The position numbers were made by a program, and so were the translations under genes. Source: Chitinophagales bacterium (GTDB lineage: Bacteria; Bacteroidota; Bacteroidia; Chitinophagales; UBA2359). From it: 64,000 nt of DNA. The stretch covers positions 1,124,501 through 1,188,500 of the forward strand of contig JAWKLZ010000002.1 of NCBI GenBank assembly GCA_041392475.1, read 5' to 3'. Of the stretch, positions 37,501 through 44,911 are shown one piece after another (the first letter of the stretch is position 1; each line of letters opens with the position of its first letter). The notes beneath the pieces were generated by a model, which saw only the letters and a program-made list of their open reading frames with translations, had not been told where the DNA came from and ran no database searches.

Positions 37501-38000
37501 CACATAGGGACTCCTGAGTCTTTGGATATTCCAGCCCCAGCAAATATTACTAACTTACCGCTTAACTGTGCTTTTTGAAGTTTTTCAATACTTGATAAAA
37601 AACTCTTTCCCAACTGAGGAGGAGAATCGTAATATTTAATTTCCTGAATAATCCATTCTTGTTCTTTCTTCCATGCAGATTGCTCTAAACTATTCTTATT
37701 TAACCATTTCCAGTTCGTTTTTTGTTCAATTTGCTTATCAATAATTTCAATATCATCATCAAATAGAAAAACTTTATAAATGGTAGTGGCAGGTATTTCT
37801 GGTAACCAATCTGTTTCCTTTATAAAATCATAACTTGCTCTCTCTAAATTAATGTTAAAAGCTTTTTTTAATCCTTTTTTGAACTTATCGAATTCAAACC
37901 TTGCTCCAAATTTAGTCCACCAAAACTGACTCTTACCTTCATGCTCAATTACAAGGTATTTATCATTATTCTCTATAATTGCTATTCCTATATGTGACAT
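34533..38000 (-). CDS. Nudix-like / SIR2 NADase-like fusion, candidate anti-phage effector
   Basis: The 1155-residue protein has three parts. Residues ~1-125 resemble a Nudix fold (IGIAIIENNDKYLVIEHEG, IYKVFLFDD, TNWKWLNKNSL), but the REx2E signature is missing, so hydrolysis is unlikely. Residues ~145-385 form a SIR2 domain with GAGIS (155-159), TTNYD (235-239), the catalytic-type His in KMHGD (276) and GFSFSDNNL (317-325); all key positions are kept. Residues ~385-1155 are a long, mostly helical region with a Cys cluster near CDCIKC. Defence proteins such as DSR1/DSR2 have an N-terminal SIR2 and a long helical C-terminus, and deplete NAD+ on phage sensing. The N-terminal Nudix-like addition is not one I know. 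The gene is much more AT-rich than its neighbours, suggesting transfer. Confidence 0.8.
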   Translation of the reverse strand: MSHIGIAIIENNDKYLVIEHEGKSQFWWTKFGARFEFDKFKKGLKKAFNINLERASYDFIKETDWLPEIPATTIYKVFLFDDDIEIIDKQIEQKTNWKWLNKNSLEQSAWKKEQEWIIQEIKYYDSPPQLGKSFLSSIEKLQKAQLSGKLVIFAGAGISKDSGVPMWGELVKELKEDSDIEDWENDYQVIPQLYKNDRTIKEYNEKIRSILKYKQTHFNSIHKAIVKLNPLHIITTNYDDLLEQAVKEDASSYYIVKKDKDLPYSATSNLLIKMHGDLEELNMVLTEEDYIDYSKNFPLIESFIRGIFASKVVLFVGFSFSDNNLKTIIQRIRHILQGDFQPAYLLCLDELSYQRKEYLKNKGIQPLRYNNEIEEYLKFIGKYGKENLDSKGQQTLNFLELIRLYDKYSDDNNQLHIHDSMYASLQRFKYLPSIPPRFLVQLTPFKGTVRNTSRHSYAKYTEGFHLETKNEKLIEFLTKVGTKKGRITYKNTLYEKCMKKNDRSFEVKIKSIFKHLNDSNIHCIRRKNDDSNENHNRVVLFSDKTCDCIKCLYYRLDFNNLLTNLKQNLSIKLATNHFNNHDLRESYGHFKVGNFNEAYFILKKLSRDSWLEENYILYFICKYNIVKLKRFVNGTLYTSEVGKDIRDVILEEINQIDIDAIIQKLPVEKQVKDVLISIKNRDLFVETSNIIDNNLDKVKNTYERYIRGGTESGPYNIGKIDEAFSVLFVFYTTNLLFEDELSDFKKIAIKYWEGLIVSYMTDNKYEQKIHEFHSLHLIAAILHTNPETLYDLLERYKVVFLNFMEGELKKIIDYSETFFKSNHTIVKFWGRKIYKNEILYEQINNSQYFKFRYRDMYRTLLLILSYAKLDTINKKELNVLIQSIFDHITVSDPVHLQQDKYSISFFKKQMYLFSEDNISRLIEFAINDNIWIEKPVKQVCSAIIKSKPTFRITSEKLIKRILERISPREKCIAYAIQILPFWSIIHKNYQHLFLDYINKELKENFDREFYFMAVKLGAIEYQEYDYFSLFLENSEKTFKYINDGHLNELGLPFKANDLRPWNYLNFLVRIIFYNNVSKKQYSFLTENNDLPLIVQWILDPENFEGELKPEWILFFNDEVILKALSKIDYIKDAIRKFLKESYNAKLSEIYFKYFA

Positions 38001-38024
38001 ATTCTAAAGTTTTTGTAAAAAATG

Positions 38025-38064
38025 AACCTTTACTTAGTGTAACTAATACACGAAGTAAAAGGTT
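38025..38064 (-). terminator. Hairpin with U-run immediately upstream of the Nudix-SIR2 gene
   Basis: AACCTTTACTT (38025-38035) pairs with AAGTAAAAGGTT (38053-38064, one bulge) and GTGTA with TACAC inside, giving a ~16-bp stem. On the minus strand it is followed by CATTTTTTAC, ending 24 nt before the ATG at 38000. It could be an attenuator or a barrier to readthrough from the DUF11 gene. Confidence 0.55.
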
Positions 38065-38099
38065 CTATATTTGCTAACTTTTTTTTACAAAAACAAAAA

Positions 38100-38135
38100 A
38101 ACTCCCTCAAAATGCTGTCACACTTCAAGGGAGTT
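38100..38135 (-). terminator. Terminator of the dehydrogenase-DUF11 gene
   Basis: On the minus strand AACTCCCT (38135-38128) pairs with AGGGAGTT (38107-38100) and is followed by TTTTTTTGTTTTTG. The same stem occurs downstream of the paralogue at 49067-49103, so the 3' flanks of these genes are related. Confidence 0.8.
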
Positions 38136-38162
38136 CTTTCAATAAAATCATCATACTCTATC

Positions 38163-38208
38163 CGTTCCAACTGTTGTCAATATCTCCGACCGTTGACAAA
38201 GTTTCCAC
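38163..38208. repeat. Empty copy of the group II intron target repeat
   Basis: Read on the minus strand, this copy contains AACTTTGTCAACGGTCG, then GAGATATTG, then ACAACAGTTGGAACGG. The intron-occupied copy reads AACTTTGTCAACGGTCG, CAGACCTTG, [intron], ACAACAGTTGAACGG. It therefore shows what the unoccupied site looks like. Confidence 0.7.
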
Positions 38209-38296
38209 TCCAATCAAAAAATCTCTCCGCCTCCTCGTCTCTCCGTTCAAAATTCTACATCAAGTGCAGAAAAACACCTGACTCTGTCACCTCGAA

Positions 38297-41200
38297 TTAC
38301 TGCTTCACAATCTTCCCCCTCACACTCCCCTCCTCCGTCTCCAAAGAAACAAAGTAAGCCCCAACAGGAAAAGGAGTCAAATCCAAATCCGTTGTGTTAT
38401 CGCCCTGTGCCACCTCACGAGTTTGGTGATAAAGGATGCGACCATTGTAGTCGTAGAGGTAAATGTCGACCGTTTCGGCTTTGGAGGTGAAGAGGATGTT
38501 GACCACGTCTGTCGTTGGGACGGGGTAGAGTCGGTAAACTGTAAGCAAAGAAGATTCGCCAACGATGTCTGCGACCAAATCGTTTTTGCCGCCTCCACCG
38601 CCGTTTGACAAAGTAGTGGCAGCCTCGTCATCTTCGACAGCCGACGAACCGTTGCCGTTGGCGGGCGTAGAATCAATGTCCGTTTCGTTGGCGGCAATCA
38701 CTTCCGCAAAAGCGGTGATGTCGGTGCCAGGATTGAGCGTGAACAAGGTCAATTGAAGCATAGCCGTTTCGTTGGGTTGGAGGATGCCGATGTTCCATTC
38801 TTGCGTCCAAAGGTTGTAATTCCCGATGCTCTCGAATTTGGAGGTGAACGCCATGCCATTGGGGATTTGGAAGTCGACGACTACGCCCGAAGCTGCGGCT
38901 GCTCCGTTGTTGGTTACTTCTAAGGTAAAGTCCACGTTTGTCCACGGAACCACGTTGGGATTGCTTGCCGTTAAAGTGGCTTCTAAGTCAATGTCGGTAC
39001 TGCCTTCAGGACTGATAGAAGTGCTGTCTTCGTCGTCTTCATTCGGTGTTTGATTCGAGTCATTGCCAGGCGTAGAATCCACATCATCGGGACTTGCGGT
39101 CATGACCTGTGCAAAGTTGGTAATCGTTGAAGGAATATTGTTGACGGTGGCGTTGATGTCCAAAGTTGCGGTTTCATTGGCGGCTACATTGCCGATAGTC
39201 CAAGTGCCGTTTGTGGAATTGTATGTGCCTTTTGAAGCCGTTGAAGTATTGAAGGTCAAGCCGCTGGGAAGTTGGTCGGCTACGGTTACACCGATGGCAT
39301 CCGCAGGGCCTTTGTTGGTGACGCTGATGGTGTAAACGATTTGGTCGTTTACGCTTGCGGTACTTTTGCTGGCGGTTTGGGTCAATTCCAAATCCACAAA
39401 ATTGCTACTGTTGTCGGGCAAGACCACCACGCTGTCCTCATCGTCCTCTTGTGGCGTTGTGCCGTTGTTGCTGTCGGGCGTAGAGTCCACATCGGTTTCG
39501 TTGGCGGTTTTGACCTGTGCGAAATTGGTCATTGGCAATGCGATGGCATCAACTGTAACGTTGATGTTGAGGGAAGCGGCTGCTCCGATTCCGAGCGAGC
39601 CAATATTCCAAATTCCCGTTCCATCGTTGTAGCTGCCTTTTGAAGCGGTCGAACTATTGAAGGTCAAATTGGAGGGCAAAATGTCTTCAACGGTTACACC
39701 TGTTGCAGCCGTTGTTCCGTTGTTTACGACCGTTATTTGATAGGTGAAATTGTCACCTGCTTGTGCCGAACTGACGCTTGCAGTTTTGCTCAATGCCAAG
39801 TCAATTTGGTTGTTGCTGCTGCCTGCAGGAATAATCGTTACAGAACCTTCGTCGTCTTCGGTCGGCACGCCTGAACTGTTGTTGGGCGTAGAATCGGAGT
39901 CGTTTTCGTTGGCGGCTTTCACCTGTGCAAAATTGGTAATAGCAGCACTGTTGTTCAGCGTAAACAATACAATGTCAAGGGTTGCAGTTGCCCCTGCATT
40001 GAGACTACCAACTGTCCAAAGTCCTCCCCAAAAATTGAAGTTCCCTTGTGATTCGGTTTTGCTGGTGAATGCCAAACCTGCGGGAAGTGCATTTGCTACC
40101 GTGATGCCTGTTGCAGTAGCGGGGCCCTTGTTGGTGACAGAAACCGTGTAGGTAATGTTTTGGTAGAGGTTGAATTCGCTGACGTTGCAGACAATATCGA
40201 GTTCTAAGTCAATGTTATTGCCTGTTGCTGGCGGATTGACTGTTGCAGCAGCTTCGTCGTCCTCGTTTGGCGTATTGTTGGTGTCATTTCCTACGGTCGA
40301 ATCGGGGTCAGTTTTGTCGGAAGTTTCGACTTGTGCAAAGTTGGTGATGGCTGCGGCGATGTTGACTACGGTGACATTGATGGTCAAAGTTTCGCTACTG
40401 CCATTCGTGAGCGTGCCGATTGTCCAAAGTCCTGTATTGCTGTTGTAGCTTCCCAAACTTGCAGAAGAAGTATTGAAGGTCAAGCCACTCGGCAAGAGGT
40501 CTTCAACGCTTACATTTCCAGCATTGGCAGGACCATTGTTGGTAATCGTTAAAGTATAAGAAAAAGAATCTCCAATGTCTGCGTTCGCAACACTTGCAGT
40601 TTTGGTGAGCTGCAAGTCTGCAAAGTCGTTGTTGCCGCTTGGCAAAACGGTGACACTTGCCATATCGTCTTCACTCAATACGCCATTGTTAGGTGTAGAA
40701 TCCACATCTGTTTGGGTCGTTGAAGTGACTTCTCCTGTCGCTGCAATCACGCCTTCTGCAATGACCTGCACATTGACCAACAAGGTTCGGGTAACATTGG
40801 CGTTGAGGTTGCCGATGTTCCATTCTCCTGTGTTGGCATTGTAGGTCGTTTGGTTGTTGGTGCTGTTCAAAAATTGAAGGAAAGCGGTTGGTATTGGAAA
40901 AGCCGCTTTTACATTGGTCGCATTGCCAGGGCCTTTGTTGGTGACATTGAGTGTATAGGAAAACTGGTCGCCTATTGCAGCTTCTGAAACGCTTGCATTC
41001 AAAGTGAGTTCGATGTCCACGTTTTGATTGCCGCCTACACCACTTGTGATGGTTGCAGCAGCTTCGTCGTCTTCAATTGGCGTTTGTGTGGTATTGTTGT
41101 CGGGAGTCGAATCCACATCTGTTTCATTTGCAGCTTTTACTTGCGCCAATAACGTGAGGTTTGCAGTGGTATTCAACACAAAAAGGTTCAAATCCAAAGT

Positions 41201-44200
41201 TGCACTTTCGCCACTCGGCAAGGTGCCGACATTCCAAATTTTCGTCCAAACGACATAATTTCCCTGCGATACAGTCGAACTCGTATAAGCCAATTGGCTT
41301 GGAAAAGGTACAGAAACGGTCACTCCCGTTGCAGTATCGTCGCCATTGTTGGTAAGTGTAAGTGTGAAAAGGTTGTTGGTAAAAATGGTGTACTGCAATG
41401 GGTTGGCGGTCATGCTCAATTCCAAGTCTATGCCATTTGAAGTGCCGTTGTTTACTTCAATGGAATAACTCGCTGTGCTTGCAATCGGATGTCCATCTCC
41501 ATCACTCAAATCAACGGTGACATTGTAGTTATTGGCGGCATTGAAGGAGTGCGAAGGCATGGCATCTGTACTGGTATTTCCATCGCCAAAATCCCATAAG
41601 TAATTGACTTGTGGTGCGGTGGCAATGATAGGGTTGCTTGCCGTAAAAATCACATTTTGACCCACTGTGGCAGGGTTGGAACTTGCCGAAATGGTCGTAG
41701 CGGCTACGGTGCTGCAATCGGGCAAAACAGTAATGGAATCTCGTCCACTCAATCCGCTTGGGTCAGTGACGGTCAAAACAATCGCATAACCATAAAACTC
41801 ACCGTCACAACCTACGGGCGTAACCGTTGTGGTGGTTGTAGGGTTGTTGTCTATAGGTTCAGGATGGCTATGGTTGGCGTGCAATAAGAAGGTTTGCCAA
41901 GCATAAGTCAGTTGGTTGTTGGAACTTTCGGCATCATTCACATTGGCAGCTAAGGTGTAAACCGTTGGTGCGGTCATCGAAAACAAAGAACCATCCGCAA
42001 CGCTGGTAATCGCTACGTTTGGTGCAGTGTTGTTGATATTGATATTTGTCGTGGTTGAATTAGAGAGGTTTTGATTGTCTGTCACCATCAACTTTGCTGT
42101 GAAAGCCGTTGGAGTGGCAGAGGTGTAAGTGTGGTTAGGATTAGGGATAGTGCTGGCTCCGCCGTCACAGCCGAGTGCATAGGTGACGGCAGCGGTGAAT
42201 AGTGTCCAGCTGGTTGTGGTTGCTTCTGAGGCAGTTGCATCTGAAAAGTAAAAACCTACTCGGCGTGCAGGGGCGGTTAGTCCTTGCATTTGGTCGCCAG
42301 CATTGTAGGCAAATATGACTGCTTGACTGCTATTGCCTACAATGGTGGCAATTTTTGAGGCAGTGGGTGCAGGCGTTCCCCACGTTAGGGTACTTGCAGC
42401 TTTGGCAATGGTTTGATTGCCAGTCAATGCAGATGCAATAAAATGGTTTGAGTTCGCAATGGTTAGTTGCGTTTGGTTATTGATTGAGCCATAGGTTGAA
42501 GTACTTGTGCTCGTCATTTTCATATCGTCAAACAAAAACGGCTCCCATACAAGGACGGGAACGGGGGTATCTCGAAATTTGGTGTTTACATCGGACGAAT
42601 TGCAGGTAGAACTAATCACTACTAAGTTTTTGCCATTGGCATTGCTCGTTTGAGAAGTGGGTGCGCTAACAACAGTAACGGTATGTCCCAATGCTTCTAA
42701 ACGTTTTTTTGCAGCAGCATCGCCATTGTTTAAACTAGTATTTCCGACTACAAACAAGATTTGTTTGCCTGTGCTGCAATTGTCATCTCCAAAAGTCCAA
42801 TAATAGGATAATGGCCCATTTTCAGGGTCATTGGATTGATTGCCTGTGAACTGCACGTTCAATGGGCTGCTCCCATTACTTGGATTGGCGGATGCTATTG
42901 CAGTCGGTGGTAGGTTGATATTGCCTGTGTAGGTTATTTTTCGAATTTCACTTGGATAATTTACAAAGTACAAACTCCCATCAAACGGATGCGCTTCAAT
43001 ATCTACGAAAATGGGGCCATTCTCGTAGAAGTTTCTCGCATAAGTCGGCGTATTGTTGCCATCAAAATCGAAGTTCTTAATCCATCTTTTGCCATAATCG
43101 GCTTGAAAATAGGTGTTTTGGTATTCAACTGGAAATTGATTATCAGTGTACCACGCACCTCCAACGGCTGCATTTCCTCCAAAGGTTATGCTACCTCCAA
43201 TCGGTGAACTTCCTGCATCCAAATTGGTTTCGGTAGCTGTATTTCCACTGAATGTTCCTGTTCTTGCAGGGCTGTTTCCATGTCGCCAATCTATTTTTGG
43301 ACGGTCATGGAAAAAAGTAGGAACGTTGGTGATGTTTTGACCACTGTTGCAGGGATTCGCAAAATTGCCACTATTCGTTGGAGTTTCTTGTTTTATTAGG
43401 TTTTGGAAGTAGAAAAATTGTTGGGTGCAGCCTCCTGTTCCGTACAAAGGATTGGGTGCATCTTTGTTGGGAGTCAGAGCATTATTGTATCCACTGTGGT
43501 AGGTCAATCCTTCAAAAATAGGCCAGCCAAAATTTTGTCCCGCTTCGGTAGCTACATGCAAATCTTCCCATGTGGACCAACCCACATCTCCAATGTAGAG
43601 ATGACCAGGATTGCCGTCAGCAGGATTCGTGCTGCCTGTGTTGGGGCGCAAAGTAAAGCGGAAGGGATTGCGTAGGCCCAAAGAATATACTTTGGATTTG
43701 GCAGAATTGGGGTTTCCCGCATCGTAAAATGGATTGCTCGGAATACCTGCACCTGTTGCAGGGTTTATCCTCAAAATTTTTCCATTGTAGCTGTTCACCA
43801 TTTGCGAGCGAAATGCGCCTACGTTTTCTTCTGGTCGAATGATGCCGTCTGCAATGGCTTGACTCCAATAGGTTTCGGAGGCACTTCCCACATCGGTCGA
43901 GCTGTAACTTGCGCCATCTCCAGAGGAAATCAAGAGTGTTCCATCTTTGCCGAATACCAATGAACCTACGGTGTGTGATTCGTGGAGGCAGGGGATTCCT
44001 GTGGAGGCTGTTGCGCCCAAAATGACATTTCGACTGCCCGCAACGGTGGTGGTGAAATTGGTGGCGGAATTGGCGGTATAGCGGGTGACACGCATGATGG
44101 TGGCACTGTAATATTCGTTGGTTGTCGAACTGTAATTACCTGTTCCATAGTACTTCAAGTGGTGTCTGTCCACTAAATAATAGAGGTAAAAATATCCGTT

Positions 44201-44521
44201 GGTCAAGAAATTGGGGTCTAAGGCAAAACCATTCATTCCGTGGTCTCGCCAATTGCCGACTTCTTCTCCTATGTCTATTAAGGTACTGATAATGTTGCCA
44301 CTGTTGTTAAACACATAGACTTTTCCGCCTTTTTCCCAAGCGAACATGCGTCCGTTGGCATCAAAGGCTACACCAACTACTTGGTTGAGACTACCATTGA
44401 CGAGTTGGTCGGAGAAATCGGCTGGAAGTTGTGCCTGAATTGGTGGGGTAATGAAAATGGTTGAGAGTATAACTAAAACTAAAAACCAAGATTTGAAACT
44501 GAAATAGTAGTGTTGCTTCAT
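38297..44521 (-). CDS. Glucose/sorbosone dehydrogenase-like protein with PKD and DUF11 repeats and T9SS domain
   Basis: The ~2074-residue secreted protein has a signal peptide (SWFLVLVILSTIFITPPIQAQ). A six-bladed propeller of the soluble quinoprotein glucose/sorbosone dehydrogenase family follows (about residues 30-530), with motifs GVAFDANGRMFAWEKGG, DHGMNGFALDPNF, SLVFGKDGTLLISSGDG and GLRNPFRFTLRP. Next come a PKD domain (PPTAIASANPSNG...YYWTFGDDNCSTGKQ) interrupted by a ThuA-like/uncharacterised insert, another PKD-like domain, seven DUF11 repeats with DxDSTPxN...EDDE ends, and a type A T9SS sorting domain. I use ATG 44521 (MKQHYYFSFK), matching the paralogues' leader. It may oxidise sugars at the cell surface with PQQ, but the catalytic residues were not checked. 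Confidence 0.88.
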   Translation of the reverse strand: MKQHYYFSFKSWFLVLVILSTIFITPPIQAQLPADFSDQLVNGSLNQVVGVAFDANGRMFAWEKGGKVYVFNNSGNIISTLIDIGEEVGNWRDHGMNGFALDPNFLTNGYFYLYYLVDRHHLKYYGTGNYSSTTNEYYSATIMRVTRYTANSATNFTTTVAGSRNVILGATASTGIPCLHESHTVGSLVFGKDGTLLISSGDGASYSSTDVGSASETYWSQAIADGIIRPEENVGAFRSQMVNSYNGKILRINPATGAGIPSNPFYDAGNPNSAKSKVYSLGLRNPFRFTLRPNTGSTNPADGNPGHLYIGDVGWSTWEDLHVATEAGQNFGWPIFEGLTYHSGYNNALTPNKDAPNPLYGTGGCTQQFFYFQNLIKQETPTNSGNFANPCNSGQNITNVPTFFHDRPKIDWRHGNSPARTGTFSGNTATETNLDAGSSPIGGSITFGGNAAVGGAWYTDNQFPVEYQNTYFQADYGKRWIKNFDFDGNNTPTYARNFYENGPIFVDIEAHPFDGSLYFVNYPSEIRKITYTGNINLPPTAIASANPSNGSSPLNVQFTGNQSNDPENGPLSYYWTFGDDNCSTGKQILFVVGNTSLNNGDAAAKKRLEALGHTVTVVSAPTSQTSNANGKNLVVISSTCNSSDVNTKFRDTPVPVLVWEPFLFDDMKMTSTSTSTYGSINNQTQLTIANSNHFIASALTGNQTIAKAASTLTWGTPAPTASKIATIVGNSSQAVIFAYNAGDQMQGLTAPARRVGFYFSDATASEATTTSWTLFTAAVTYALGCDGGASTIPNPNHTYTSATPTAFTAKLMVTDNQNLSNSTTTNININNTAPNVAITSVADGSLFSMTAPTVYTLAANVNDAESSNNQLTYAWQTFLLHANHSHPEPIDNNPTTTTTVTPVGCDGEFYGYAIVLTVTDPSGLSGRDSITVLPDCSTVAATTISASSNPATVGQNVIFTASNPIIATAPQVNYLWDFGDGNTSTDAMPSHSFNAANNYNVTVDLSDGDGHPIASTASYSIEVNNGTSNGIDLELSMTANPLQYTIFTNNLFTLTLTNNGDDTATGVTVSVPFPSQLAYTSSTVSQGNYVVWTKIWNVGTLPSGESATLDLNLFVLNTTANLTLLAQVKAANETDVDSTPDNNTTQTPIEDDEAAATITSGVGGNQNVDIELTLNASVSEAAIGDQFSYTLNVTNKGPGNATNVKAAFPIPTAFLQFLNSTNNQTTYNANTGEWNIGNLNANVTRTLLVNVQVIAEGVIAATGEVTSTTQTDVDSTPNNGVLSEDDMASVTVLPSGNNDFADLQLTKTASVANADIGDSFSYTLTITNNGPANAGNVSVEDLLPSGLTFNTSSASLGSYNSNTGLWTIGTLTNGSSETLTINVTVVNIAAAITNFAQVETSDKTDPDSTVGNDTNNTPNEDDEAAATVNPPATGNNIDLELDIVCNVSEFNLYQNITYTVSVTNKGPATATGITVANALPAGLAFTSKTESQGNFNFWGGLWTVGSLNAGATATLDIVLFTLNNSAAITNFAQVKAANENDSDSTPNNSSGVPTEDDEGSVTIIPAGSSNNQIDLALSKTASVSSAQAGDNFTYQITVVNNGTTAATGVTVEDILPSNLTFNSSTASKGSYNDGTGIWNIGSLGIGAAASLNINVTVDAIALPMTNFAQVKTANETDVDSTPDSNNGTTPQEDDEDSVVVLPDNSSNFVDLELTQTASKSTASVNDQIVYTISVTNKGPADAIGVTVADQLPSGLTFNTSTASKGTYNSTNGTWTIGNVAANETATLDINATVNNIPSTITNFAQVMTASPDDVDSTPGNDSNQTPNEDDEDSTSISPEGSTDIDLEATLTASNPNVVPWTNVDFTLEVTNNGAAAASGVVVDFQIPNGMAFTSKFESIGNYNLWTQEWNIGILQPNETAMLQLTLFTLNPGTDITAFAEVIAANETDIDSTPANGNGSSAVEDDEAATTLSNGGGGGKNDLVADIVGESSLLTVYRLYPVPTTDVVNILFTSKAETVDIYLYDYNGRILYHQTREVAQGDNTTDLDLTPFPVGAYFVSLETEEGSVRGKIVKQ

Positions 44522-44911
44522 GACTTCAGATTTGAGCACCTAATGAATTAATAAAATTAAAATCTAACAGTTGCCTGAAGATTTTTCTTCGATAGATATG
44601 GTAAAATGCTTTGTATCTGAAAAGTGGAGGTAGGTGATTGGTCTTATTTTCTGTGGTAGGTTGGTAAGTTACGGTTTTATGGTGGAAAGGTTACAAAATT
44701 GCTGCCAAGTTTTGGGGGGCTTGACTATGAAGGGGCGAGGTTTTCTGGACGAGGTTTCGCTTCAATTCGCTTCAAACGTTGGCGAACTTTTCAAGTGTCG
44801 CCAAGTTTTTCGCTGGGTTTGGGGATGTTGCCGAAGTTGATGTAACGGAAAACTCGCCAACATCTGAAAGATTTGGCGACGTTTGGAGTGGTGTTGCCGT
44901 TCAACTGTTGT
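44522..44911. other. Intergenic region with leader and repeat units
   Basis: It holds the upstream region of the dehydrogenase-DUF11 gene, then divergent copies of the CAACTGTTGGCAAAG-type repeat (for example GGCGAACTTTTCAAGTGTCGCCAAG near 44772-44796) leading into the intron's 3' exon. No gene is supported. Confidence 0.5.
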
